NCBI GenBank assembly: GCA_030531595.1
Contig: JAUNND010000024.1
Location: forward strand, 1 to 34,154
From: Eubacteriales bacterium
GTDB lineage: Bacteria; Bacillota; Clostridia; Oscillospirales; Oscillospiraceae
Length of the DNA stretch: 34,154 nucleotides
Reading direction: 5' to 3'
The position numbers and the translations under genes are program-made. Of this stretch, positions 13,525 through 21,182 are shown in pieces. Position 1 is the stretch's first letter; every line of letters begins with the position of its first letter. The notes under the pieces were generated by a model. It did no database searches. It was not told where the DNA came from and worked only from the letters and a program-made list of their open reading frames with translations.

Positions 13525-14505
13525 GTGAACAATAACGGCACCTATCAGGATGCCCAATACAGCGGCGGCGGAAGAAAGAGCTTCAATTTCTCCAAGGGAT
13601 TGATCATCGTCATAGCCATCGTGCTTATCGCCGGTCTGCTCGTATTCGACTCCTACTACACTCTGAAAGATGACCAGTACGCGGTCATCACGACCTTCGG
13701 CAAGCCCACAGCGGTCTCTGCCTCCGGATTGCAGTTCAAAATTCCCTTTATCCAGCAGGTCACAAAGGTCTCCAAGACAATTCAGGGCTTCCCTCTCGGC
13801 TATCGCAGCGACAGCAACGTCAACGTGGACGAGGAGTCCCTGATGATCACCTATGACTACAATTTCGTCAATGTGGACTTCTACGTCGAATACCGTGTGA
13901 CCGATCCCATCAAGTTCCTCTACAACTCCGAGGATCCCGTCGGTATCCTGAAAATGCTCTGCCAGAGCTATATCCGCGATACTATCGGTCTTTATGACGT
14001 CGACAGCGTCATTACCACCGGCAAGAGTGAAATCCAGTCCTCCATCAAGGAAAAAGTCGTCAACCGTCTGGAGAGCGAGGACATCGGTCTCCAGCTCACC
14101 AACATCACCATTCAGGACGCAGAGCCGCCAACCTATGAGGTACAGCAGGCATTCACCGCCGTCGAGACCGCAAAGCAGTCCGCCGACACGACCGTGAACA
14201 ACGCCAAGAAGTACGCCAATCAGGTCACTCCCGCCGCCAAGGCCGACGCCGACGAGATAATCAAGAAGGCCGAGGCATACAAGCAGAGCAAGATAAACGA
14301 AGCGGAGGGTCAGGCAGCGCGTTTCTCGGAGCTGTTCAATGAGTACGAAAAATACCCGCTCATAACAAAACAGCGTCTCTTCTACGAGGCGATGGAGAAA
14401 ATTCTGCCCGATATGAAGCTTTATATCATCGACGCCGATACCGGTGTGCAGACCGCTCTGCCCCTTGATAACTTTGCGGAAATAGGAGGCGTTGAGACAA
14501 AATGA
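13525..14505 (+). CDS. hflK: SPFH-domain membrane protein HflK
   Basis: This is a 326-residue SPFH/band 7 protein. A short polar cytoplasmic N-terminus (NNNGTYQDAQYSGGG) precedes one membrane helix (LIIVIAIVLIAGLLVF). Next come the SPFH domain starting DDQYAVITTFGKP, with FKIPFIQQV, and a long Ala/Lys/Glu-rich helix (PAAKADADEIIKKAEAYKQ). HflK and HflC form a membrane assembly that encloses and tunes the FtsH protease in bacteria where it has been studied. The start is GTG at 13525 (GAAAGGA 10 nt upstream); the in-frame ATG at 13480 would sit before the likely transcription start. The stop overlaps the hflC start by 4 nt (ATGA), so the two are translationally coupled. ftsH is not in the window. 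Confidence 0.88.
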   Translation: MNNNGTYQDAQYSGGGRKSFNFSKGLIIVIAIVLIAGLLVFDSYYTLKDDQYAVITTFGKPTAVSASGLQFKIPFIQQVTKVSKTIQGFPLGYRSDSNVNVDEESLMITYDYNFVNVDFYVEYRVTDPIKFLYNSEDPVGILKMLCQSYIRDTIGLYDVDSVITTGKSEIQSSIKEKVVNRLESEDIGLQLTNITIQDAEPPTYEVQQAFTAVETAKQSADTTVNNAKKYANQVTPAAKADADEIIKKAEAYKQSKINEAEGQAARFSELFNEYEKYPLITKQRLFYEAMEKILPDMKLYIIDADTGVQTALPLDNFAEIGGVETK

Positions 14506-15374
14506 AAAAAGCACTGAAAATAGTCATTCCTCTCGTCGCGCTCCTTCTGATCGTGTGCATCATGGGCGGCTGCTTCGTCGTCACCCATCAGAATGAGTAC
14601 ACCATCGTGCGCCAGTTCGCCGCCGTCGTCAAGATCATCGACCACCCGGGTCTGTCGCTCAAGGTCCCCTTCATCCAGACTACGAGCACCCTGCCGAAGA
14701 CCGAAATGCTCTATGACCTCGCCGTCAGCGATGTCATAACGAGCGATAAAAAATCCATGGTCGCCGACAGCTTCGTTCTCTGGCGCATCTCCGACCCGCT
14801 CAAGTTCATTCAGTCTCTTTCGGGAAACATCGGAAATGCAGAATACAGGATCGATACGGTCGTCTACAACAGTCTGAAAACCGTCATCAGCTCCATGAAG
14901 CAGGAGGATGTTATCTCCGGCCGTGACGGACTTCTCGCGCAGAAGATAATGGCCAACGTGGGCAATACCTTTGAAAAGTACGGTATAACCGTTCTCGCCA
15001 TCGAGACAAAGCGCATCGACCTGCCGGACGAGAACAAGTCCGCCGTCTATGAGCGTATGATCTCCGAGCGCGGAAACATCGCCGCTTCATTCGTCGCCGA
15101 GGGCGAGGCCGAGGCAAAGAGAATACGCAACGAAGCGGACAAGTCGGTTGAGATAACCATTTCCAAGGCCAACTCCGACGCTGAGAAGCTCAAGGCCGAG
15201 GGCGAGGCAGAATATATGCGCATCCTCTCCGAAGCCTACAACACCCCCACCGAGGCTGATTTCTATGAATTCATGAGAGCGCTCGACATGGCGACCGCCT
15301 CCATGGGCGGCGGCAACAAGACGCTCGTCGTCTCCTCCGAGTCCCCCCTCGCAAAGCTGTTTACCGGCAAATAA
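14502..15374 (+). CDS. hflC: SPFH-domain membrane protein HflC
   Basis: This 290-residue partner of HflK has an N-terminal membrane helix (IVIPLVALLLIVCIMGG). The SPFH domain begins NEYTIVRQFAAVV, with LKVPFIQ, and the family-typical DKKSMVADSFVLWRISDP. A C-terminal coiled helix (AEGEAEAKRIRNEADKS) precedes a region ending FEF-like YEFMRALD. This order is that of HflC. The start overlaps the hflK stop by 4 nt. An intrinsic terminator follows 6 nt after the stop, so hflK-hflC is a closed two-gene unit. Confidence 0.9.
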   Translation: MKKALKIVIPLVALLLIVCIMGGCFVVTHQNEYTIVRQFAAVVKIIDHPGLSLKVPFIQTTSTLPKTEMLYDLAVSDVITSDKKSMVADSFVLWRISDPLKFIQSLSGNIGNAEYRIDTVVYNSLKTVISSMKQEDVISGRDGLLAQKIMANVGNTFEKYGITVLAIETKRIDLPDENKSAVYERMISERGNIAASFVAEGEAEAKRIRNEADKSVEITISKANSDAEKLKAEGEAEYMRILSEAYNTPTEADFYEFMRALDMATASMGGGNKTLVVSSESPLAKLFTGK

Positions 15375-15380
15375 AAAAAC

Positions 15381-15411
15381 AGGAACGCTGCGGCAGCCGC
15401 GGCGTTCCTTT
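15381..15411 (+). terminator. Intrinsic terminator after hflC
   Basis: AGGAACGC (15381-15388) pairs with GCGTTCCT (15402-15409), with GCG/CGC pairing inside, followed by TTTAT. An A-run precedes it, so it may also end the convergent ydcF-like transcript. Confidence 0.75.
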
Positions 15412-15436
15412 ATGATGTCTGTATAGATTATGTAAA

Positions 15437-16102
15437 CTAAGCCAGTTGTCCGCCATAGCCAAGCTCCACGAGCGTGTTGAAGGCGTCCCACGCCTCCTGC
15501 GGGATATACTGACGGCTCTGCCAGCCCTTGTCGGCGTACAGTTCCATGCGCTGAAAATCCCCCACGATCTCCTCTACGACCATTTTCTCCGTCACACCGT
15601 ACATAACGGCATGGTCAAAGAACGTCGGTTTATCGATCTCAAGAGACGTTGTCAGCAGCTCGACCTCGCTCCATGTCACATCAAAGGCCGAGGCGATGCG
15701 CCGCTCCATAAACGGCTGGTGGACGGCGATAAGCGTCTTTGCGAATATACCGTTTTCTTCAAGGAGCTTTTTTGTGAAGAGGATATTCTCCGCCGTGTTA
15801 GTCGAGCGGTTTTCGATCAGGATATCGCACTCGGGAACGCCGTGCTTCATGGCAGTCTCGGCAAAGCGCTCCGCCTCGGTGGTGCTCTGTATGCCCAGAG
15901 TATTGCGGCCGAGTCCGCCGGAAAAAATGACCTTCTCGGCGTAGCCCTGATGATAAAGCTCGGCGGCTCTGATGCCTATATCGCAGTTATAATTGCCGAA
16001 GCCCGCGATGCAGTCGGCTTTCTTCATCTCCGACGGGCGGCGCAGATAGTCCCAGATGACACACAGCGGCTTGTAAAAGGGTTTATTTAATATATCGCTC
16101 AT
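15437..16102 (-). CDS. YdcF/SanA/ElyC family protein (DUF218)
   Basis: The 221-residue protein shows the DUF218 pattern: KADCIAGFGNYNCDIGIRAAELYHQGYAEKVIFSGG is read here in pieces as ADCIAGFG, then GIRAAELY and VIFSGG. STTEAERFAETA and ENRSTNTAENI (the Glu-rich switch region) follow, and LIAVHQPFMERR near the centre. Family members are linked to envelope maintenance and polysaccharide metabolism, but no reaction is firmly known. There is no signal peptide or membrane helix, unlike SanA and ElyC, so this is a cytosolic YdcF-like form. The start ATG (16102) has GAGG 8 nt upstream. It follows tRNA-Leu but is separated from it by a terminator. Confidence 0.82.
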   Translation of the reverse strand: MSDILNKPFYKPLCVIWDYLRRPSEMKKADCIAGFGNYNCDIGIRAAELYHQGYAEKVIFSGGLGRNTLGIQSTTEAERFAETAMKHGVPECDILIENRSTNTAENILFTKKLLEENGIFAKTLIAVHQPFMERRIASAFDVTWSEVELLTTSLEIDKPTFFDHAVMYGVTEKMVVEEIVGDFQRMELYADKGWQSRQYIPQEAWDAFNTLVELGYGGQLA

Positions 16103-16147
16103 TTTCCGATCCTCACCGTATCAGCTTTAAAACTCGATCAGCTCAAC

Positions 16148-16180
16148 AAAAAAGCACTTGCATGAAGCAAGTGCTTTTTA
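16148..16180 (-). terminator. Terminator of the tRNA-Leu gene
   Basis: An 11-bp perfect stem (16151-16161 with 16167-16177; GCACTTGC/GCAAGTGC core) has an ATGAA loop. On the minus strand it is followed by a T-run. The flanking A- and T-runs make it work in either direction. Confidence 0.85.
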
Positions 16181-16184
16181 TAAG

Positions 16185-16266
16185 TGCGAGAGAGGAGACT
16201 TGAACTCCCACGTCGGTTGACACACGCCCCTCAAACGTGCCTGTCTACCTGTTCCAGCACTCTCGC
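16185..16266 (-). tRNA. tRNA-Leu, anticodon GAG
   Basis: The gene folds as a class II tRNA with a long variable arm. The acceptor GCGAGAG (16266-16260) pairs with CTCTCGC (16192-16186), with discriminator A at 16185. The anticodon stem CACGT/GCGTG carries loop TTGAGGG, giving anticodon GAG (codons CUC/CUU). The T-arm contains GTTCAAGTC. CCA is not encoded. A promoter and a terminator flank it, so it is a single-gene unit. Confidence 0.93.
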
Positions 16267-16337
16267 ATATCACCAAGGCTTCGACCGCATTTAAGACCGT
16301 TTGCCTTTATCGGTGCGCCACATTTAAGGCATAAGTG

Positions 16338-16365
16338 ATTATAACAGAAAACATTAAAATGTCAA
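16338..16365 (-). promoter_or_regulatory. Promoter of the tRNA-Leu gene
   Basis: Minus strand TTGACA (16365-16360), a 16-nt spacer and TATAAT (16343-16338): both hexamers are perfect. Transcription would start about 65 nt before the mature tRNA. Confidence 0.8.
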
Positions 16366-16456
16366 TAGTTTTTCTCAACTTTTTTCTTTTATTTTTACGG
16401 CCTGCTCCGCGTTGATTTTTCGCTTTTCGAAAATGTGCCGTTTTCGGATAATTCTC

Positions 16457-16485
16457 TTGAAAAGAAAGGTAAATCATGCTATCTT
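16457..16485 (+). promoter_or_regulatory. Promoter of the NTPase-CYTH gene
   Basis: Plus strand TTGAAA (16457-16462), a 17-nt spacer and TATCTT (16480-16485), about 20 nt upstream of the coding start. Confidence 0.55.
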
Positions 16486-16513
16486 TATTATATCTTGTTT
16501 TTGATGGGGAGCA

Positions 16514-17617
16514 GTGAAAAAGTTGAAAAATATTACTCGCATCGTTCTCACAGGCGGACCTGCAGCCGGCAAAACCACTCTGATCAGCCGTATTCTGAAA
16601 GAGTTTAAACAGGAGGACGGCTGGAAGGTCATCACCATTCCCGAAACGGCGACCGACCTTATTTCCGGATTCGGTATAAAGCCCTTCGGAAACTGTGTCT
16701 CCATGGAGGACTTTCAGTATTTTGTTATCGAAGACCAGCTCCATAAGGAGCGTCTGGCCTTAAAAGCAGCGCAGATGGTGCCGGAGGAAAATGTTCTTAT
16801 CGTCTACGACAGGGCGGTCTTTGACGACAAGGCATACATCTCCGACGAGCAGTTCGTCAAGACCCTCGCCTTCTTCGGCAAGACCGAGGACGAGATCTTA
16901 GCCGGTTACGACGCGGTACTGCACCTTGTGACCTGCGCCAAGGGAGCGGAGTTTGCCTACAACTTCGGAAACGCCGCCAGATATGAAAGCGTTGAGGTGG
17001 CAAGGGAGAAGGACGATCTGACTCTCCGTGCATGGTCAAAGCACCCAAGAGTGCGTATCATCGATAATTCGGTCGACTTTGACGAAAAGATCAACCGTGC
17101 CGTGAACGAGATATACTCTCTCGTCGGGCGCTCCGTGCCGCAGTCCGCCAAACGGAAATTCCTCATCGAAAGACCCGACTGTGACGGTCTCGTGAGCACT
17201 TACGGCGCCGCTTCCGTTGATATGATGCAGACCTATCTCGCCTCGCAGAACCCCCGGATCGAGCGGCGCATACGTCAGCAGAGAAACGGGACGGAGTATC
17301 TCTATTTCTACACGGAAAAGCGTCTCGGCGAGGACGGTACGCGCTGGATCACCGAGCGTCCCATATCCGAAAAGGAGTATGTCGCATATCTTATGGAGAG
17401 CGATATGTCCCTGCGCAGTGTGCGTAAGACCAAATACCGCTTCGTCTGCGGCGACTGCCGGATGGAGATAGACATATACCCCTTCTCGAACGATCATGCC
17501 ATTCTGTTCGTCTACGGCGATTACGGCGCTGTTCCCGACGGTATCAAAATACTCAAGGAAGTCACGGGCATTGCGCAGTTCAAAAACCGCGCTCTCGCCG
17601 AATCTCAGAAGCTGTAA
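16514..17617 (+). CDS. P-loop NTPase fused to a CYTH-like domain (Ttd14-like)
   Basis: The N-terminal ~200 residues are a NadR/thymidylate-kinase-like P-loop domain: LTGGPAAGKTT (about 12-22), VITIPETATDL, then VLIVYDRAVFDDKAYI with the Walker-B-like Asp, and a later RAWSKHPRVRIIDN. From about residue 210 a CYTH/triphosphate-tunnel-like domain follows (KRKFLIERP, then paired Arg/Lys and Glu strands such as RRIRQQRNGTEYLYFYTEK, cited here only by its ends). This order matches the Ttd14 protein of animals, which binds GTP and phosphatidic acid; bacterial homologues are uncharacterised. Two starts are possible: GTG 16514, with GGGGAG only 2 nt away, or TTG 16523, with 11 nt. A terminator follows, so the gene stands alone. 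Confidence 0.8.
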   Translation: MKKLKNITRIVLTGGPAAGKTTLISRILKEFKQEDGWKVITIPETATDLISGFGIKPFGNCVSMEDFQYFVIEDQLHKERLALKAAQMVPEENVLIVYDRAVFDDKAYISDEQFVKTLAFFGKTEDEILAGYDAVLHLVTCAKGAEFAYNFGNAARYESVEVAREKDDLTLRAWSKHPRVRIIDNSVDFDEKINRAVNEIYSLVGRSVPQSAKRKFLIERPDCDGLVSTYGAASVDMMQTYLASQNPRIERRIRQQRNGTEYLYFYTEKRLGEDGTRWITERPISEKEYVAYLMESDMSLRSVRKTKYRFVCGDCRMEIDIYPFSNDHAILFVYGDYGAVPDGIKILKEVTGIAQFKNRALAESQKL

Positions 17618-17633
17618 CGCTCATAGAACGATT

Positions 17634-17660
17634 AAAGGGACGCGATGCGTCCCTTTATTG
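17634..17660. terminator. Bidirectional terminator between convergent genes
   Basis: A 10-bp stem (AAAGGGACGC at 17634-17643 with GCGTCCCTTT at 17647-17656) around GAT is followed by ATTGTTTT. The upstream A-run serves the minus-strand lipoprotein gene ending at 17663. Confidence 0.8.
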
Positions 17661-17662
17661 TT

Positions 17663-18766
17663 TTATTGAATTGTGGAGAGCTTTGGCACATACAGTGCGC
17701 TTTCTATCGCGCTCGTATATCCGAATGCGTCCTGGCCTGAGATCACGGTCTCCGGCGCACCGGCGTTATACTGGGTATAATACCAAACTGCCTCTGCATT
17801 ATCGTTCAGATCGCTTCTGAGCCCCTCAAGCTGAACAAGCGTGCCGTTGGAGTTGAGGCCGAGAACGTAATACTGAGTGTAGGCAGCGCCGGAGGAGCCG
17901 ACGTTGTATATAAGATTATCGCTTCTCAGATAGTAGCGGTCACGGGCAGAGCTGATACATACGGTCTGGGCGATGCCGTTGACCTGCGTGCATATCTCAT
18001 AAATTATATTGCCCGAATTGTTGTTATTGCCTGTACCGGCAATTACAAGCTCCTGTACGCCGTCGGAATTCAGGTCTACAAGAGCATAGCCTGCGGCACT
18101 GCTGTAAGCTGCCATTTCACTGTAGCCGGAAATGTATGCGGCCTGCTCGTTTACACCCGAGACATAGGCGTTTGCGTACTTATCGATAACGCCCTTATAG
18201 GCATCCGGTACTTCTTTTACGGTAAGGGTCGCGGCATCGGTCTTAACGGAGCCGATATTATTTGAGTAAACCGCAAATACGCCCCATTTATCGAGAGTCT
18301 TCGGCACCTTGCTGACATAGATGGTATCGTAGGTCTGGGTATTGACTTCAAGTCCGGGATTGGCCGCGATCGTGTCGTTTACGGAAAACTCAGCGCCGTT
18401 GGGGTCGCGGAACATCCACGTGATCTTGGCGGCATTGTCCGCGTGCGCGATAAACAGAGTCTTTCCGCCCTCATAGAGTGTCTCGCCGCTGGGATGCTTG
18501 GTGATCGTAATTGCGGGATCGACCGGTACGGGAGTAGGCGTCGGTGTGGGAGCCGGCGTCGGAGTCGGGGCGGGCGTAGGCGCGGGAGTCGGTACCGGCG
18601 TGGGTGCGGGAGTAGGTTCCGGAGTGGGTTCCGGAGTTTCAAGTGCGGGAAGCTCCGTGGGCTGTGCCGTGGGAGGAGTCGTATACTTCGAAATGTCGTC
18701 CTCATTGCAGGCGCACAGTGTAAGGACCATCGCCAGAAGCAAAACAAGTGCTGTTATCTTTTTCAT
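17663..18766 (-). CDS. Pro-Thr-rich lipoprotein with Ig-like domain
   Basis: This is a 367-residue lipoprotein: MKKITALVLLLAMVLTLCAC puts the lipidated Cys at position 20. A Pro-Thr-Glu/Pro-Thr-Ala linker (about 32-84) lifts an Ig-like beta domain (about 85-190; ITWMFRDPNG, WGVFAVYSNN) from the membrane. The C-terminal part contains LVDLNSDGVQELVIAG, a D-x-N-x-D-G loop like those in FG-GAP/VCBS repeats, which often bind calcium, and then repeated Tyr-rich strands. The function is unknown; adhesion or sensing outside the cell fits. The ribosome binding site is GGAGG, 8 nt before ATG. The promoter is a perfect consensus, suggesting high expression. The linker resembles those of the lipoprotein at 1-364 and the sortase-like protein. 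Confidence 0.87.
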   Translation of the reverse strand: MKKITALVLLLAMVLTLCACNEDDISKYTTPPTAQPTELPALETPEPTPEPTPAPTPVPTPAPTPAPTPTPAPTPTPTPVPVDPAITITKHPSGETLYEGGKTLFIAHADNAAKITWMFRDPNGAEFSVNDTIAANPGLEVNTQTYDTIYVSKVPKTLDKWGVFAVYSNNIGSVKTDAATLTVKEVPDAYKGVIDKYANAYVSGVNEQAAYISGYSEMAAYSSAAGYALVDLNSDGVQELVIAGTGNNNNSGNIIYEICTQVNGIAQTVCISSARDRYYLRSDNLIYNVGSSGAAYTQYYVLGLNSNGTLVQLEGLRSDLNDNAEAVWYYTQYNAGAPETVISGQDAFGYTSAIESALYVPKLSTIQ

Positions 18767-18805
18767 TTCTATTCCTCCAAAGTATTATGTTAACACTTTT
18801 TTGTA

Positions 18806-18834
18806 ATTATAGCTTTATTCGCTCTGCTTGTCAA
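18806..18834 (-). promoter_or_regulatory. Perfect consensus sigma-A promoter of the lipoprotein gene
   Basis: Minus strand TTGACA (18834-18829), a 17-nt spacer and TATAAT (18811-18806): a full match to consensus with optimal spacing, about 40 nt before the start codon. Confidence 0.85.
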
Positions 18835-18897
18835 CTGATTAGTACAAAATGAAGCACCTTACGCGGGAAAATTCCATGCGCTGCATCCTTGGGTCGG

Positions 18898-18921
18898 ACG
18901 GAACGGTCAGGACCGTTCCCT
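18898..18921. repeat. Short palindrome related to GGTTCC-type repeats
   Basis: GGAACGGTC (18900-18908) and GACCGTTCC (18911-18919) form a perfect inverted repeat with a 2-nt centre, in otherwise featureless DNA from 18835 to 18960. It resembles family B loosely but lacks the GGGGAC start. Confidence 0.4.
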
Positions 18922-18961
18922 ACGGTCGGGGGAGGCTTCGGTGAATAGGCGCGGCAAAATG

Positions 18962-18990
18962 ATTTGCCCTGTCAAAACGACAGGGCAAAT
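18962..18990 (-). terminator. Terminator of the pseudopilin genes
   Basis: A 12-bp perfect stem (ATTTGCCCTGTC at 18962-18973 with 18979-18990) is followed on the minus strand by CATTTTG. It lies 40 nt past the stop of the mini-pseudopilin. Confidence 0.7.
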
Positions 18991-19030
18991 TTACGTCTTT
19001 TACTGTTTTTCAATAAAGTACAGAACTTTT

Positions 19031-19141
19031 TTATTGATCATCGGTAACAGTCGGGGTTTCCTTCGGGGCTTTGATGAGTATGACCAGAGCACAGAGAAGC
19101 TCGGTCAGTGTATAGCCTTTGTTGTTTTCAAGCTTTTTCAT
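19031..19141 (-). CDS. Mini-pseudopilin of 36 residues
   Basis: The frame runs from ATG 19141-19139 to TAA 19033-19031, with AGGGA upstream. It encodes MKKLENNKG followed by YTLTELLCALVIL: a class III prepilin signal with cleavage after Gly9 and the conserved Glu at +5. In place of the usual globular domain there are only about a dozen polar residues (KAPKETPTVTDDQ) before the stop. It lies 28 nt downstream of the larger pseudopilin gene. It may be a truncated gene, or a real minimal pilin-like peptide inserted in the membrane. Prepilin peptidase and assembly ATPase genes are not in the window. Confidence 0.6.
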   Translation of the reverse strand: MKKLENNKGYTLTELLCALVILIKAPKETPTVTDDQ

Positions 19142-19169
19142 GGCATTCCCTTCCCTCTGTCAGCCGTGA

Positions 19170-19475
19170 TCACGACTCCGGTTCGGCGGCAGTATAGTAA
19201 TAATAGCTGTATCCCTCATTTTTTTCATTCTTGCAGACATAGAGCTGTGCGTTTTCGCTGCCCGAATACCCGTCTTTAACTGTCACGTTTATACTGCCCT
19301 GAGGGCCGGGGGAATACGTAAACGGCTGATCGTAGCTGTCCGTTTTCTTTTTCAGCTCACTTGCCTTGGTGATCGAGTTTACAAGGAAGACAAAGGTGAG
19401 GGTGATCACCAGAAGCGCTGCCAGCGTTTCAACGAGTGACTCGCCTTTTCTGCTTATCAGCTTTTTTTCATTCAT
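19170..19475 (-). CDS. Type IV pilin-like (pseudopilin) protein
   Basis: This 101-residue protein begins MNEKKLISRKG followed by ESLVETLAALLVITL: a prepilin peptidase site after Gly11 with the Glu at +5, then a hydrophobic helix to about residue 33. The small C-terminal domain contains GSINVTVKDGYSG and a Tyr-rich end (YSYYYYTAAEPES). It is a minor pilin of a type II secretion/type IV pilus-like machine by signature only. The start ATG overlaps the stop of an upstream pilin remnant (8-nt overlap), and a 36-residue mini-pseudopilin follows. The cluster therefore looks like the tail of a once longer operon. Confidence 0.72.
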   Translation of the reverse strand: MNEKKLISRKGESLVETLAALLVITLTFVFLVNSITKASELKKKTDSYDQPFTYSPGPQGSINVTVKDGYSGSENAQLYVCKNEKNEGYSYYYYTAAEPES

Positions 19476-19596
19476 TTATCCCCCGTCCCTTGTCTATGCT
19501 GCTTTTGTGCCATTTGCCGCCGGAGTAAGTCATTTTTACCGTGAGATTGTAATCTGTATGCTCTATATTAAATGCCTTCTTATATGAAGAAAGCAG
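19468..19596 (-). pseudogene. 3' remnant of a pilin-like gene
   Basis: An open frame of 42 codons, with no usable start, ends TGA at 19470-19468 inside the first codons of the pseudopilin gene. Its text (IEHTDYNLTVKMTYSGGKWH, then KSSIDKGRGINE) reads like the end of an extracellular beta domain and resembles the VTVK...YSG segment of the next gene. An in-frame TGA at 19599-19597 ends the frame upstream, and what lies beyond is AT-rich with no coding signal. The likely history is loss of the 5' part by deletion or decay. An internal ATG (codon 22) without a ribosome binding site makes a real short gene less likely. Confidence 0.4.
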
Positions 19597-20068
19597 TCAA
19601 TATCGGTAAAACAAACGGAAAACCAAATTTGAAATTGCTTCTCTGTTATTCATTTTGAAGCAGAACATTCTCTCCAAAATGTAATAAGTATTCATTATGT
19701 AAACCAATTCATAATTTATATAAACTAAATAGGTTTATTTTCATTAAAACACGTTCAATTGCATTTGTAAATATATTTGTTTAATTATTTTTTAAAAAAT
19801 GTAATTCTCGACGTTGAATGTGTCATTCAAGCCATATCTTTGTAACAAAATATCCCTTTTGCTGTAATTGATGTCCATTTTTTGTTTATATTCTCTTTTT
19901 TATCGAAACGCATTTAATCTCTGCGAATTTGTATATTTATTCTGTTTTATATGAATTTTATTCAAAATATTTTGCATAAGATTTTGAATATATCATTTTT
20001 GCAGCTGTCAAACGGTTTTTTTCTTTAAGCTCAAAACGGTAAACGCTCGTTTTCTCGCCATGTTTTCC
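19597..20068. other. AT-rich stretch without genes
   Basis: About 470 nt are much richer in A+T than either side and carry many stops in every frame. No ribosome binding site with a following frame, no tRNA and no family A or B repeat is visible. The only function I can support is at its right end, the ribokinase promoter. It may be decayed coding DNA of the pilin cluster. Confidence 0.6.
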
Positions 20069-20097
20069 TTGACTGTTTCTGCTCTGTACGATATAAT
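20069..20097 (+). promoter_or_regulatory. Promoter of the ribokinase gene
   Basis: TTGACT (20069-20074), a 17-nt spacer and TATAAT (20092-20097). The leader to the start at 20218 is about 115 nt and shows no obvious riboswitch. Confidence 0.78.
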
Positions 20098-20217
20098 CTT
20101 TTATATAATTTCAGCTTCGAGGATGCCAAAAATTTTCCATATGCTCTCAACTTATATTTATGACAGCGCGTATTCTGAGCATGGGAATTTGCCAAATAAA
20201 GGGGGAAAACAGTCAGA

Positions 20218-21117
20218 ATGAAAGTCCTCAATTTCGGTTCTCTGAACATTGATAGGGTATACAATGTCACCCACCATGTTCTGCCCGGGGAGACGATCAC
20301 CGCCGCTGATCTGAATACCTACGCCGGTGGAAAGGGTCTCAACCAGTCGATCGCGCTCGGAAGAGCCGGGGCGGAAACAGTACACATAGGTGCCATAGGT
20401 GAAGACGGTGATTTTCTTCTCGAACTGCTGACCGGCGCCGGCGTCGATACGCACCTTGTACGCCGCATCGGAGGAAGCAGCGGTCACGCCATCATCCAGG
20501 TTTCTCCCGATGGTCAGAACTCCATCGTTATTTTCGGCGGTGCAAACCGCACTTTTACGGAAGAATATGTCCGCGAGTGTCTCACGCAGGCTGATAAGGG
20601 CGACTATGTTCTGCTCCAGAATGAGACAAATGAGATATCTGCCGTTATTACAGAAGCGGCAAAGCGCGGAGCAAAGGTCGTTTTCAACCCTTCCCCTATT
20701 ACGGAAGATATTCTCTCTCTGCCGCTTAAAAACGTCAGTCTCTTCATGGTCAACGAGATCGAAGGGGCACAGCTTGCCGGGATGAGTCCCGATGATGAGC
20801 CCCGTGACATTCTGGACACGCTCTCCGTACGTTATCCCAATGCCGACATCGTGCTGACGCTCGGCAGCCGCGGCGTAATCTGCAAGGTCGGCGGGGAAGT
20901 TTTCTCTCAGCCGATTTTCAGGGTCACGCCTGTCGATACCACCGCTGCCGGCGATACCTTCTGCGGGTACTTCCTCGCCTGCCGGTGCAAAGGCATGTCT
21001 GTCCCCGATACGCTCCGCTTTGCCTCTGCCGCCTCTGCCATCACCGTTTCCCGCGCCGGCGCCGCGCCGTCTATTCCCGCATGGTACGAGACGACGGCTT
21101 TTCTCTCAGAGAGTTAA
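20218..21117 (+). CDS. rbsK: Ribokinase (PfkB family sugar kinase)
   Basis: This 299-residue enzyme phosphorylates a pentose, most likely ribose to ribose 5-phosphate with ATP. It shows the PfkB signature 1 region (TYAGGKGLNQSIALGRAG, about 34-51). Signature 2, DTTAAGDTFCGYF, carries the catalytic Asp at residue 246 in the anion hole. SLNIDRVYNV at the N-terminus and VFNPSP in the middle are also typical of ribokinases. Length matches the family (about 300). It has its own promoter and is convergent with the rhamnose-type operon that ends in an RbsD-like pyranase gene, so the two may act in sequence on ribose. Other PfkB substrates such as ribulose or deoxyribose cannot be excluded. Confidence 0.85.
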   Translation: MKVLNFGSLNIDRVYNVTHHVLPGETITAADLNTYAGGKGLNQSIALGRAGAETVHIGAIGEDGDFLLELLTGAGVDTHLVRRIGGSSGHAIIQVSPDGQNSIVIFGGANRTFTEEYVRECLTQADKGDYVLLQNETNEISAVITEAAKRGAKVVFNPSPITEDILSLPLKNVSLFMVNEIEGAQLAGMSPDDEPRDILDTLSVRYPNADIVLTLGSRGVICKVGGEVFSQPIFRVTPVDTTAAGDTFCGYFLACRCKGMSVPDTLRFASAASAITVSRAGAAPSIPAWYETTAFLSES

Positions 21118-21182
21118 AATACCGCCGAAACATCCGGCTTTGACTTTTCCGGTGACACCATATTATTTTCAGGAAAGCTGTA

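Noticed and set aside
13504-14514. Long open frame antisense to hflK
   Set aside because: Mirror of hflK codon use; hflK has full domain evidence and a coupled hflC.
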